A stretch of 64,000 bases of DNA from Mesorhizobium metallidurans STM 2683 (lineage in GTDB: Bacteria; Pseudomonadota; Alphaproteobacteria; Rhizobiales; Rhizobiaceae), in contig NZ_CAUM01000150.1 in the NCBI RefSeq assembly GCF_000350085.1, forward strand, positions 90,064 through 154,063. Reading direction: 5' to 3'. How positions within the stretch are numbered: position 1 is the first letter of the stretch; every line of letters starts with the position of its first letter. Below are positions 33,239 to 42,301 of the stretch, piece after piece. The notes below the pieces were generated by a model. That model was not told the origin of the DNA, made no database searches, and saw only the letters and a list, made by a program, of their open reading frames with translations. The position numbers were made by a program, and so were the translations under genes.

Positions 33239-34894
33239 TCAGCCTATGGAAACGCGATCGAGCAGCAGCCCGGCGGCGATCGGCGGCAGGCCGCTGACAT
33301 TCTTGCGCACCGGCACCAAAAGGTCGGGGAAATAGCTGAAGATGACCGGCGTCTCGTCGAGCAGCAGTTTCTGGATGTCTGACGCCGCGCTCTGTTGCGC
33401 GCCGATATCGAGCGCCTTCAAATAGCTGGTGACCATGCCGTCATAGGTCGAATTCTTGAAGTGCGCCGCGTTCCACGGCCCGTCGCTGACCAGCGGGCTT
33501 TTGAGGAACACGTTCGGCACGCTGCGATGCGCGTAGTCGGTGATGCCGAGCGGGCTGTCCAGCCAGTCCGACTGGCCGAACACCGCCTTCCCATAATATT
33601 TGTCCTGGTCCTCGATGTTGAGCGAAATGCGGGCGCCGATCTCCTTGGCGAAGTTCTGGAACAATTGCGCGTAGCCCGGAATGTCGGAATAGCGCAGCGT
33701 CGTCAGCGTCATGTCGAAGCCGCTGGCCAAACCAGCCGCTTCGAGCAGCTGTTTTGCTTTGGCGATGTCCTGCGTGCGCTGCGGCACCGATTTGTCGGTC
33801 GCCGGGAAGGCCGGCGCGAATGGGCTGTCATTGCCGGTCGCCGCCATGCCGCGGCAAAGGCCATCGACCAGCTTCGAGCGGTCGATGCACAGCGCCAGCG
33901 CCTGGCGCACGCGCTTGTCGGTGAAGGGCGCCATGTCGCAGCGCATATGCAATTGTCGGTGGGCGGTAGAGGCGACGCGCAAGACGGTGATATCGGGACT
34001 GTTCAGCACCACCTGGCTGACATCGAGCGGGACGGCGTCGAGCAGGTCGACCTCGCCCGCCTGCAGCGCCAGGATGCGCGGCTGCACGTCGCCATAGAAC
34101 TTGAATTCGAGTCGATCAGGAAGCGCCTTCTCGCCCCAATAGTCGGGATTGCGGATGAAGGTCGCGCCGACCTTCGGCGTGTAGCTCTCCAGCCGGAACG
34201 GTCCGGTGCCCTCGAAGGTCTTTTCGTAGTCGCCCTTGTAGCTCGCCGGCAGGATGACGGCGTTGTAATTGTCGATCGACACCGAATAGGGAAAGCTGCC
34301 GTTGGGCGCATCGAGATGGAAGGCAACGGTATAGTCGTCGACCTTCCGGGTGCCCCCTTTCGACAGCAGTCCCTTGAACACTGACAGCGCGTTGGACGAC
34401 CCGCTCGGATCGGCCAGTCGGTCGAACGTCGCCACCACGTCAGCCGCCTTGAACTCTTCGCCATTATGGAACTTGACGCCCTTGCGCAGCTTGAAGGTCC
34501 ACACACTGCCGTCCTCGTTCGGCGACCAGCTTTCGGCCAGCACCGGCTTCAAGGTGAGGTCCGGCTGGGTGATGCAGAGGAATTCGGCGGTCTGGAACAC
34601 CAGCTGGTAGCTGCCGCTGTCGTAATAGGTGACGGGGTCGATGGCACCGCCCGGCGTCGCGACGCCGGCGCGCACGGTGCCGCCCGGTTTGCCCTCGGCG
34701 CGCGCCTGCGGTGCGCCAAGGCCAACCGCCGAGGCGATGCCGCCGAGAAACGGCAGCGACAGGCCAAGCAAGCTGCCATGACGAAGAAAATCGCGGCGGC
34801 CGATCCTGCCGGCCAGGAGTTCCTCGATAGCGGAATTTTCGATTGCGGTGAGGTTTCTGCGGGCGGTATCGATCATCCTGAAATGCTTTGGCAT
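33239..34894 (-). CDS. Oligopeptide/nickel-type ABC binding protein with Tat signal
   Basis: 551 residues of the family 5 extracellular solute-binding proteins. A twin-arginine signal (GRRDFLRHGSLLGLSLPFLG near residue 31) follows an N-terminal extension of about 30 residues. The mature part has PVLAESWSPNEDGSVWTFKL, a family signature. A close paralogue lies at 42302-43966 and shares the same extension and signal. Tat export suggests the protein folds, or binds a cofactor, before export. It is the first gene of a two-gene unit with the DUF427 protein and is divergent from the LysR regulator. Confidence 0.87.
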   Translation of the reverse strand: MPKHFRMIDTARRNLTAIENSAIEELLAGRIGRRDFLRHGSLLGLSLPFLGGIASAVGLGAPQARAEGKPGGTVRAGVATPGGAIDPVTYYDSGSYQLVFQTAEFLCITQPDLTLKPVLAESWSPNEDGSVWTFKLRKGVKFHNGEEFKAADVVATFDRLADPSGSSNALSVFKGLLSKGGTRKVDDYTVAFHLDAPNGSFPYSVSIDNYNAVILPASYKGDYEKTFEGTGPFRLESYTPKVGATFIRNPDYWGEKALPDRLEFKFYGDVQPRILALQAGEVDLLDAVPLDVSQVVLNSPDITVLRVASTAHRQLHMRCDMAPFTDKRVRQALALCIDRSKLVDGLCRGMAATGNDSPFAPAFPATDKSVPQRTQDIAKAKQLLEAAGLASGFDMTLTTLRYSDIPGYAQLFQNFAKEIGARISLNIEDQDKYYGKAVFGQSDWLDSPLGITDYAHRSVPNVFLKSPLVSDGPWNAAHFKNSTYDGMVTSYLKALDIGAQQSAASDIQKLLLDETPVIFSYFPDLLVPVRKNVSGLPPIAAGLLLDRVSIG

Positions 34895-34942
34895 GGCGGC
34901 ATTCCTTGCTTATCGCGGGGGCTTCGCCATCTAGTTCATTGT

Positions 34943-34980
34943 TGACCCCACCCGGAAAGCGATATTTTTTGATGGGGTCA
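34943..34980. promoter_or_regulatory. Inverted repeat in the LysR/binding-protein divergent promoter
   Basis: Perfect 8-base arms tgacccca (34943-34950) and tggggtca (34973-34980) enclose 22 bases, and a near-palindrome tcgaaattttcga follows at 34981-34993. The whole divergent gap is only 115 bases. This is the best operator candidate for the LysR protein encoded at 35010. Confidence 0.5.
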
Positions 34981-35009
34981 TCGAAATTTTCGATGCGAGA
35001 GGCCTAAAC

Positions 35010-35921
35010 ATGGACACCGAAAATCTGCGCAGCTTCCTCGAGGTCGCCGCCCATGGCAGCTTCACCGTCGCGGCCAACAGGCTCAACCTTGCCCAATCCA
35101 CTGTCAGCGCGCGGATCAGGGGCCTGGAAGAGCAATTGGGACGCCGGCTTTTCGTTCGCGACCGCGACGGCGTAGCACTTACCCCGGCCGGGCGGCAGTT
35201 CCTGCCGCACGCCTCCTCGATCACCCGCACCTGGGAACAGTCGAGACAGGACATCGCCGTTCCCGACGGCTATGAGACGCTGCTCAGGCTCACCGCTCCG
35301 GCCTATCTCTGGGACCGCATCACCTCGCCCTGGATCGCCTGGATGCGCGAAAGGCGGCCGAACGTTGCGCTGCGGCTCGAGGGCAGTTTCCCGGACCTGG
35401 CGATCGACCAGATGGCCGAGGGCCTGTTCGACATCTGCATCCTCTATCTGCCGCGGCCGCACCCCGGCATCGTCTATGAAACGCTGGCGGTCGATCAGGT
35501 CGTCCTGGTCCAGCATGCCGCGCAAACCGGGCCTTGGACCGAGAATTATATTCTCATGGACTGGGGGCTGGAATTCCGCATCGAGCACGACCGGGCCTTT
35601 GCGGCGATGGTGAAACCGGCAATATCGGCCGGGCTGGTTTTCATCGGCCTGCAGCATGTGCTGTCGCAAAAGGCCGCCGCCTATCTGCCGCTCAGTGCAG
35701 TCAGCGGCCACATCGAGCGTGGCGAGTTGCGACGCATCGCGGACGCGCCGGTATTCCAGCGCCCGATCTACCTGGCCTATCCCGAGAATCCAACCTCGTC
35801 GGACATTCTGGAGGTTGCCCTGGAGGGATTGCGCACGCTGGCAAACGCGTGGTCGGCAGGTGAAGGTTTCGCCGAAGGCGATCGTGCCTTCAGCATGGCT
35901 GACGCGCTGCCGGGCGCGTAG
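35010..35921 (+). CDS. LysR-family transcriptional regulator
   Basis: 303 residues. The N-terminal winged helix is standard (MDTENLRSFLEVAAHGSFTV then RLNLAQSTVSARIRGLEEQL), followed by a LysR effector-binding domain. It is divergent from the Tat-type binding protein gene with a shared 115-base promoter, and its stop is 6 bases from the stop of the convergent ABC ATPase gene. It probably controls the adjacent binding protein and DUF427 gene; the effector is unknown. Confidence 0.88.
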   Translation: MDTENLRSFLEVAAHGSFTVAANRLNLAQSTVSARIRGLEEQLGRRLFVRDRDGVALTPAGRQFLPHASSITRTWEQSRQDIAVPDGYETLLRLTAPAYLWDRITSPWIAWMRERRPNVALRLEGSFPDLAIDQMAEGLFDICILYLPRPHPGIVYETLAVDQVVLVQHAAQTGPWTENYILMDWGLEFRIEHDRAFAAMVKPAISAGLVFIGLQHVLSQKAAAYLPLSAVSGHIERGELRRIADAPVFQRPIYLAYPENPTSSDILEVALEGLRTLANAWSAGEGFAEGDRAFSMADALPGA

Positions 35922-35927
35922 CCGTCA

Positions 35928-37967
35928 TCAGGCCGGTTCCGGCTGGACGACCTTCTTCTGCAGTGTTGCCAGTTCGGCATAGGGGATATGGCATCGGATT
36001 GCGTGTCCGGGTTCAGTCTCGCTGAGTGGCGGCTCCTGTTGCTCGCAGATTGGGCCGAGCTTGCGCGGGCAGCGGGTGTGGAAGACGCAGCCGGGTGGCG
36101 GGTTGGTGGCGCTGGGGATCTCGCCGTCGAGGCGGATGCGTGACGTCTCGGTCTGGTCGAGTTTTGGCACGGCCGACAGCAGCGCTTCGGTATAGGGATG
36201 ATGCGGCCCGGCAAAGACAGCTTCTGACGGTCCGAGTTCCATGATCCTGCCGAGATAGAGCACGGCGATCTGGTCGGAGAGATAGCGAACCACGGCAAGG
36301 TCATGCGAGATGAAGATGTAGCTGACATCTTCCTTCGACTGCAGGTCGGCGAGCAGGTTGAGAATGGCCGCCTGCACCGAGACATCGAGTGCGGAAGTGG
36401 GCTCGTCGCAGACGACAATGCGCGGATCACCGGCGAAGGCGCGCGCGATGGCGACGCGCTGCTTGAGCCCGCCCGAGAGCTGGCGCGGCTTGACGGCAAG
36501 ATGGCGCTCGGTCAGCCGCACCGAGCGGACGAGATCGGTCAAGCGGGCTTCGAGCGCCTTGCCGGAGAGGCCTGCCAGCCGCTTCAGCGCCCGGCTGATC
36601 AAATGACGGATCGAATGCGAGCGGTTGAGCGCAGAGTCCGGGTTCTGGAAGACAATCTGCATGGCCTTGACCTGGTCGTCGCCGCGGCTCTCCAGCCGCG
36701 GCGCCAGCGGCTTGCCTTCGAGCTCGATCATGCCGCCTTCGTCCGGCGCCACCAGGCCGAGCAGCAGCCTGGCGAAGGTGGTCTTGCCGCTGCCGGATTC
36801 GCCGACCAGACCGAGCGTCTCGCCAGGCCGCAGGCTGACCGAGACATCCTTGACCGCACGCAAGGGGTGGCCATGGCTGGCATAGGTCTTGTTGAGGCCC
36901 TCGACGCGCAGCACCGCCGGCGATGCCGCTTGTCGTGCGGGAGCCGCTATATTGCTCGGTGTGGCGCGCGGCAGCGATTGCGCCTGTTCGTGATAGTGGC
37001 AGCGCGACAGCCGGTTCCCCGCATCGTCAGCCAGCTCGTAGAGCGGCGGCGGTTCGGTGCGGCAGCGCTCGGTGGCGAGCGCGCAGCGGTCGGCGAAGGC
37101 GCAGCCTTTGATGTCGGAGCCGATGCCGGGCAAAAAGCCGGGTATGGTGTCGAGCCGGCCCTGGTCCTTGCGCTGGCCGCCACGCGGCAGGCAGCGCAGC
37201 AGCGCCACCGTATAGGGATGGCGCGGATCGTTGAACACGGCCTGCGTCGGTCCTTCCTCGACCAGCATGCCGGCATAGAGCACGCCGACCCGGTCGCACA
37301 TCTTCGAGACGACGGCGAGGTTATGGCTGATGAACAGGATCGAGGCCGACAGTTCCTGGCGCAACTGCCCGATCAGGTCGAGCACTTCGGCTTCGACCGT
37401 GGCGTCGAGGCCGGTCGTCGGCTCGTCGAGGATCAGCATCGAGGGATCGTTGGCCAGCGCCATGGCGATGGCGACGCGCTGCTGCATGCCGCCGGAAAGC
37501 TGGTGCGGATAGCGCTGCATGACGCTCGCCGGATCGGAGATGCGCACCCGGTTGAGCATGGCGACCGCTCTGCCGCTGGCTGCCTGTCCCGAGACGCCGG
37601 CAAGCTCAAAGATCTCGGTCAGCTGACGGCCGATGCGGATCGACGGGTTCAGCGCCTTGCCCGGATCCTGATAGACCATGGAGACGCTTTCGGCACGGGC
37701 GCGCCGCAAGGCTTCGGCATCGAGCTTCATCACATCCTGGCCGTCGAGCGCAATCGCGCCGCCGGTGATCGAACCATTGCGCGGGAGATAGCGCACCACC
37801 GACAGCGCCACGGTGGACTTGCCGCAGCCGGATTCGCCGACCAGCGCATAGGCTTCGCCCTGGCCGATGGTGAGATTGAGATTACGCAGAACCGCCCGGT
37901 CGCGGCCGCCGACGCGGTAGGCGACCGAGAGGTCGCGGAGTTCGAGCGCGTTGGCGGGTTCAGTCAT
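35928..37967 (-). CDS. Dipeptide/oligopeptide ABC ATPase, fused DppD-DppF type
   Basis: 679 residues with two ABC domains. First domain: Walker A LVGESGCGKSTVALSV, signature QLSGGMQQRVAIAMAL, Walker B MLILDEPTTGLDA, then the cysteine-rich oligopeptide-ATPase tail (GCAFADRCALATERC). Second domain: GLVGESGSGKTTFARLL, QLSGGLKQRVAIARAF, IVVCDEPTSALDV, then a second tail (GCVFHTRCPRKLGPIC). The start at 37967 (MTEPANAL) overlaps the end of the permease gene. Separate genes are more common for these two ATPases. Confidence 0.88.
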   Translation of the reverse strand: MTEPANALELRDLSVAYRVGGRDRAVLRNLNLTIGQGEAYALVGESGCGKSTVALSVVRYLPRNGSITGGAIALDGQDVMKLDAEALRRARAESVSMVYQDPGKALNPSIRIGRQLTEIFELAGVSGQAASGRAVAMLNRVRISDPASVMQRYPHQLSGGMQQRVAIAMALANDPSMLILDEPTTGLDATVEAEVLDLIGQLRQELSASILFISHNLAVVSKMCDRVGVLYAGMLVEEGPTQAVFNDPRHPYTVALLRCLPRGGQRKDQGRLDTIPGFLPGIGSDIKGCAFADRCALATERCRTEPPPLYELADDAGNRLSRCHYHEQAQSLPRATPSNIAAPARQAASPAVLRVEGLNKTYASHGHPLRAVKDVSVSLRPGETLGLVGESGSGKTTFARLLLGLVAPDEGGMIELEGKPLAPRLESRGDDQVKAMQIVFQNPDSALNRSHSIRHLISRALKRLAGLSGKALEARLTDLVRSVRLTERHLAVKPRQLSGGLKQRVAIARAFAGDPRIVVCDEPTSALDVSVQAAILNLLADLQSKEDVSYIFISHDLAVVRYLSDQIAVLYLGRIMELGPSEAVFAGPHHPYTEALLSAVPKLDQTETSRIRLDGEIPSATNPPPGCVFHTRCPRKLGPICEQQEPPLSETEPGHAIRCHIPYAELATLQKKVVQPEPA

Positions 37968-38850
37968 TGAACGCTCCATGGACGCCATCGGCCGCCAGAT
38001 TGACACCGATCACCAGCGAGGCGATGGCCAGCGCATCGAACAGCACCGTCCACCAGAAGCCGCCGCCGATCATGCCGTAATTGCTGGAGATCGACAGCCC
38101 CCAGTCGGGTGACGGCGGCTGGATGCCGAAACCCATGAAGGAGAGCGTGGCGACGGCGAAGATGGCGTAGCCGAGCCGCACCGTGGTCTCGACCAGGATC
38201 GGCGGGATGACGTTGGGCAGAATCTCGACGAACATCGTATGCAGTGCACTTTCGTGCCTGAGCTGGGCGGCGGCGACATAGTCGAGCTCGCGTTCGGCCA
38301 GCACGGCCGCGCGCACCGTGCGCGCAATGATCGGCGCGAAGCTCAGGCCAATGACGACGATGACCGTGGTCTTGGAGGTGCCGAGCGCGACGATGGCGAG
38401 CAGCGCCACGATGACCACGGGGATGGCCATGAAGGCTTCGAGAATGCGGCTGATGATGTCGTCGACAATGCCCCGGAAATAGCCGGTGAACAGCCCGAGC
38501 GCGGTGCCGGCTATCGTCGCCAGCAAGGTCGCGAGCGGCGCGACGGTGAGGATGTCGCGCGAGCCGACGATGACGCGCGAGAAGACGTCGCGGCCGATCT
38601 GGTCGGTGCCGAACCAGTGTTCGGCCGAGGGCGGCGCCAGCGCGTTGATGATGTCGTCGGCCAGCGGATCGTACGGAGCAAAGTGTTCGCCAAACAGCGC
38701 GCAGGCAACCCAGAACACAACGATGGTAAGCCCGGTGAGGAAGGTGCCCGACCTCAGCAAGGAGAAAAACACCTCGGCCAGCGGCCCGCGCCGGCTGGTA
38801 TCGTTGGGTGCCGGAGCCGGCATGCCGGCGGAACCGTCGGTGGCGCTCAT
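37960..38850 (-). CDS. Dipeptide-type ABC transporter permease (DppC-like)
   Basis: 296 residues. The N-terminus (MSATDGSAGMPAPAPNDTSR) is a soluble leader, then about six membrane spans with the EAA-type loop (AAQLRHESALHTMFVEILPN). The start at 38850 overlaps the DppB stop (ATGA); the long open frame upstream in this register lies over dppB and is a shadow. The stop overlaps the ATPase start by eight bases. Confidence 0.86.
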   Translation of the reverse strand: MSATDGSAGMPAPAPNDTSRRGPLAEVFFSLLRSGTFLTGLTIVVFWVACALFGEHFAPYDPLADDIINALAPPSAEHWFGTDQIGRDVFSRVIVGSRDILTVAPLATLLATIAGTALGLFTGYFRGIVDDIISRILEAFMAIPVVIVALLAIVALGTSKTTVIVVIGLSFAPIIARTVRAAVLAERELDYVAAAQLRHESALHTMFVEILPNVIPPILVETTVRLGYAIFAVATLSFMGFGIQPPSPDWGLSISSNYGMIGGGFWWTVLFDALAIASLVIGVNLAADGVHGAFND

Positions 38851-39761
38851 TGGTCTGTCCCCAGCCTTATGCGTGGATTGAGCACGGAGTAGAGAAAGTC
38901 GGCGGCCAGGGTTGCCACCGCATAGACGATGCCGATGGTCAGGATGCCGGCCTCCAGCACTGGAAAATCCTTGCCGCGCGCGGCGGTGAAGATCAGCGAG
39001 CCGATGCCCTGGTAGCGGAACAGCGTCTCGATGACGACGAGGCCGCCGATGAGATAGCCGGTCTGGGTGGCAATGACGGTGATCGTCGGCAACAGCGCAT
39101 TGCGCAGCACATGGCGCCAGATCACCGTGCGCCACGGCAGACCCTTGAGCACGGCGGTGCGGGTATAGTCGGAATCGAGCGCCTCGATCATGCCGGAGCG
39201 CGCCATGCGGGCGATGTAGCCGAACAGCACCAGGAACAGCGGCAGCGAGGGCAGGATCAGGTAATAGAGCTGGGTGAAGAAGCCGGCATCCCTTGGCCAT
39301 GCGGCCGAGATCGGCAGCCAGCGCAGCCAGACGCCGAAGATCAGAATGAGGATGATGCCGGTGACGAATTCGGGCAGCACCGTCACCGACAGGCCGCCCA
39401 GGCTGATGATGCGGTCGAGCGGCCGGTTGAGGTTGAGCGCGGCAATGACGCCGCCGAGGATGCCGATCGGCACCACCAGCACGAAGGCGACCGCCGCCAG
39501 CTTCATCGAATTGCCCAGCGCATCGATGACGAACGGCGCCACCGGCGAGCGGAAGATATAGGACGTGCCCATGTCGCCCTGGATGAAGTTCCAGATCCAG
39601 CTGCCATACTGGGTCAGCAGCGGCCGGTCGACGCCAAGCGAGTGATTGAGCGCATCGACCGCGCGCTGGTCGGCGAACGGACCCAGTATCGCCCGCCCGA
39701 CATTGCCCGGTAGAACCTGCCCACCCAGAAACACCATGATGCTCAACAGGAACAATGTCAC
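38847..39761 (-). CDS. Dipeptide-type ABC transporter permease (DppB-like)
   Basis: 304 residues from the first canonical start, a GTG at 39761 (MTLFLLSIMVFLGGQVLPGN). The DppB family normally has about a dozen residues ahead of this point. The frame does continue upstream as ILSFLIRRIALSLV, matching the family N-terminus, to a non-canonical ATC at 39798-39800 that has the ribosome site TAAGGAG eight bases before it. The true start is probably that ATC, or an ATG altered by mutation or error. The rest is normal, with the EAA loop VLKGLPWRTVIWRHVLRNAL. Confidence 0.82.
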   Translation of the reverse strand: MTLFLLSIMVFLGGQVLPGNVGRAILGPFADQRAVDALNHSLGVDRPLLTQYGSWIWNFIQGDMGTSYIFRSPVAPFVIDALGNSMKLAAVAFVLVVPIGILGGVIAALNLNRPLDRIISLGGLSVTVLPEFVTGIILILIFGVWLRWLPISAAWPRDAGFFTQLYYLILPSLPLFLVLFGYIARMARSGMIEALDSDYTRTAVLKGLPWRTVIWRHVLRNALLPTITVIATQTGYLIGGLVVIETLFRYQGIGSLIFTAARGKDFPVLEAGILTIGIVYAVATLAADFLYSVLNPRIRLGTDQ

Positions 39762-39812
39762 GAGCGACAGGGCGATGCGTCGGATAAGGAAGCTTAGGAT
39801 GTCGCCGACTCC

Positions 39813-42164
39813 TTATGAAAAGCCCTTCGGCCCTGGCAAGTCAGGGACGTCGGGCAAACTCAACATAGCAGGTGGATCGAACGCCGTGACCGGTGGAACG
39901 GTCCCCGAGAAGCGCGACACCTGAACCAGCGTCGAATTGCAGGTCGGCGATTGGGCCAGTCGTGACGTGCCTCGATCGGCCGTAAGCACATTCGGGTTGC
40001 CGTGCTTTTCCAGACTGGGCGACTGCCCGGGCTCGGAAGGATCGAACCAGGCGCCGGTCGGCAGCTGCACCACCCCCGGCATCAGCCCGTCCGTCACTAT
40101 TGCGCCGGCCAGGCACGATCCGCGGTCGTTGAAGACGAGAACGATCTCTCCGTCCTGAATGCCGCGCGCCGCGGCGTCCATCGGATTGATCAACAGCGGG
40201 GCACGGCCCGACACCTTGCCGGCGCGGCTGACCGAGCCATGGTCATACTGGCTGTGGAGCTTGTCGGCCGGCTGCGGCGACAGCAAGTGCAGCGGGAACT
40301 GTCCAGCCAGGCTGCTGCCCAGCCATTCCAGCGGCTCACGCCAGACGGCATGGCCTGGGCAGTCATCATAGCCGAAGGCATCGATCGCCAAGGAAAACAG
40401 CTCGATGCGTCCCGACGGGGTCGCCAGCCGGTGCCGCTCGGGATCCGCGCGGAAAGCGCCGAGGAATATCTGCGAGTTGATTTGCCGCCTCAGTTCGGCA
40501 TGGCCGTCATGCCAGAAGCGCTCGAATGGCGGCATGTCGATGCCGACGGCAGCGGCGTTCTCTGCTGCCTGCGCATAGAGCAGCCGAATCCATTCGCCTG
40601 CGTCGCGCCCTTCGGTGAAGGGTTCGCGCACGCCAAGCCGCGTGGCCAGATCGGCAAAGATCCGGTAGTCGTCACGCGCTTCCCCAACCGGTTCGATGAC
40701 CTGTTTCATCGCGACCATCAGATTATCGCGATTCGAGAAGGCGAGATCGTTTCTCTCCACCGTCGTCGTGACCGGAAGGACGATGTCGGCATGCCGCGCC
40801 GTCGCCGTCCAGAACGGCTCATGGACGATGATCGTCTCCGGACGCTGCCATGCCTCGACGAGCCGGTTCAGGTCCTGATGATGATGGAACGGATTGCCGC
40901 CGGCCCAGTAGACGAGCCTGATATCGGGATAGGACAGGGCGGCGCCGTTGAACTCGAACGATCCGCCCGGATTGAGCAGCATGTCGGCCACGCGCGCGAC
41001 GGGGATGAAGCTCGATACCTTGTTGTAGCCTTGGGGCAGGGAGGGCCATCGAAATCCGAGTTCCGGTCTTCCCGCGCCGTTGGTCGAGGAATAGCCGAAT
41101 CCGAATCCGCCGCCCGGCAAGCCGATCTGACCGAGCAAGGCGGCGAGCGTGATCGCCGCCCAATAGGGCTGTTCGCCATGATCGGCGCGCTGCAGCGACC
41201 AACTGACCATCACCATTGTGCGCTTGGCCGCCATCTCTCTCGCCAGCGCCACCATTCTGTCCTCGGCCACACCGGTGAGGGCTGCCGCCCATGCCGGGTT
41301 CTTCGGCTGGCCGTCGCTCTCTCCCATGACGTAGGCCCGCACCATCTCGAAGCCGGTGCAGCAGTGTGCCAGAAACGCTTCGTCGTGGCGGCCTTCGCTG
41401 ATCAGGGTATGACACAGAGCCAGCATCAGGGCAGTGTCGCTGTTCGGCCTCAGACGAAGCCACTCGGTCTCGACTGCGCGCGGAGCATCGTCGCGCACGG
41501 GCGACACGTTGATGAGCCGGGCGCCGTTGCCGACTGCCTTGCGCAAGGCGGCGGAAGCCTCGTGCCGCCCCGTGCCGCCACCTTGGATCTGCGCGTTGCG
41601 CCAGGGCAACCCACCGAAGGCAACGATCAACTCGCTATGCCGCACGATGCCGTCCCAGGTGGAATGATTGCCCGTCAGGCCGTCGGTGCTGCCAAGCACA
41701 TGCGGCAGGATCACCTCCGCCGCACCGTAGGAATAGCTGAGGATCGAGCGTGTGTAGCCGCCTATCGTGTTGAGGAAGCGGTGCACCTGGCTCTGGGCAT
41801 GGTGGAAGCGCCCGGCGCTCGCCCAGCCATAGGATCCGGCATAGACTGCGGCATTTCCGTGCTCGACGCGGACCCGGTCCAGTTCGGCGGCCACGAGATC
41901 CAGTGCCGTTTCCCAGGGCACTTCGACAAAAGGCTCGCTGCCGCGCCGGCCGCGGCCGGCCGATCTGTCTCCCTCGAGCCAGCCGCGCCTGAAGGCGGGG
42001 CGCGAGACGCGCATGCTTCCCTCGGTGGTGCCGAGCATGGACCTGCCGATCGGCGACGGATCGGGATCGCCGCTCCACGGCTCGACACCGACAAGCCTGC
42101 CGTTCTCGGCACTGACCTCGTATGTCCCCCAATGCATGGTGGTGAGCAGGGTTCTGGACTCCAT
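39813..42164 (-). CDS. Molybdopterin oxidoreductase of the BisC/TorZ/DMSO reductase type
   Basis: 783 residues from the ATG at 42164; a GTG at 42227 would add 21. Family features: HWGTYEVSAENGRLVGVEPW at the N-terminus, SYGWASAGRFHHAQSQ near residue 111 with the conserved Trp114, the molybdenum-ligand serine in SYSYGAAEVILPHVLG (Ser145), and the C-terminal cofactor-binding QPADKLHSQYDHG. There is no N-terminal [4Fe-4S] motif and no Tat signal, so it is most like cytoplasmic biotin sulfoxide reductase. It would reduce an S-oxide or N-oxide. Its TAA overlaps the ribosome site of the permease gene. Confidence 0.85.
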   Translation of the reverse strand: MESRTLLTTMHWGTYEVSAENGRLVGVEPWSGDPDPSPIGRSMLGTTEGSMRVSRPAFRRGWLEGDRSAGRGRRGSEPFVEVPWETALDLVAAELDRVRVEHGNAAVYAGSYGWASAGRFHHAQSQVHRFLNTIGGYTRSILSYSYGAAEVILPHVLGSTDGLTGNHSTWDGIVRHSELIVAFGGLPWRNAQIQGGGTGRHEASAALRKAVGNGARLINVSPVRDDAPRAVETEWLRLRPNSDTALMLALCHTLISEGRHDEAFLAHCCTGFEMVRAYVMGESDGQPKNPAWAAALTGVAEDRMVALAREMAAKRTMVMVSWSLQRADHGEQPYWAAITLAALLGQIGLPGGGFGFGYSSTNGAGRPELGFRWPSLPQGYNKVSSFIPVARVADMLLNPGGSFEFNGAALSYPDIRLVYWAGGNPFHHHQDLNRLVEAWQRPETIIVHEPFWTATARHADIVLPVTTTVERNDLAFSNRDNLMVAMKQVIEPVGEARDDYRIFADLATRLGVREPFTEGRDAGEWIRLLYAQAAENAAAVGIDMPPFERFWHDGHAELRRQINSQIFLGAFRADPERHRLATPSGRIELFSLAIDAFGYDDCPGHAVWREPLEWLGSSLAGQFPLHLLSPQPADKLHSQYDHGSVSRAGKVSGRAPLLINPMDAAARGIQDGEIVLVFNDRGSCLAGAIVTDGLMPGVVQLPTGAWFDPSEPGQSPSLEKHGNPNVLTADRGTSRLAQSPTCNSTLVQVSRFSGTVPPVTAFDPPAMLSLPDVPDLPGPKGFS

Positions 42165-42301
42165 GGGATGCGTCAATGCTGGATCATCGTCCCGCCATGG
42201 CCAGTGCCGGGCAAGGCGCCGCCCCACCCTTTCCCGGCTGGTCGCGAAGTGCCAGCCCTTTCTCGGGGCTGGCGGTCGCAGGCATCAGCTCTTCCTCCCG
42301 A

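Noticed and set aside
39813..42164. Respiratory TMAO reductase working with the amine island
   Set aside because: It lies 20 kb from the amine genes in a transporter operon, has no Tat signal and no TorC-like cytochrome partner.
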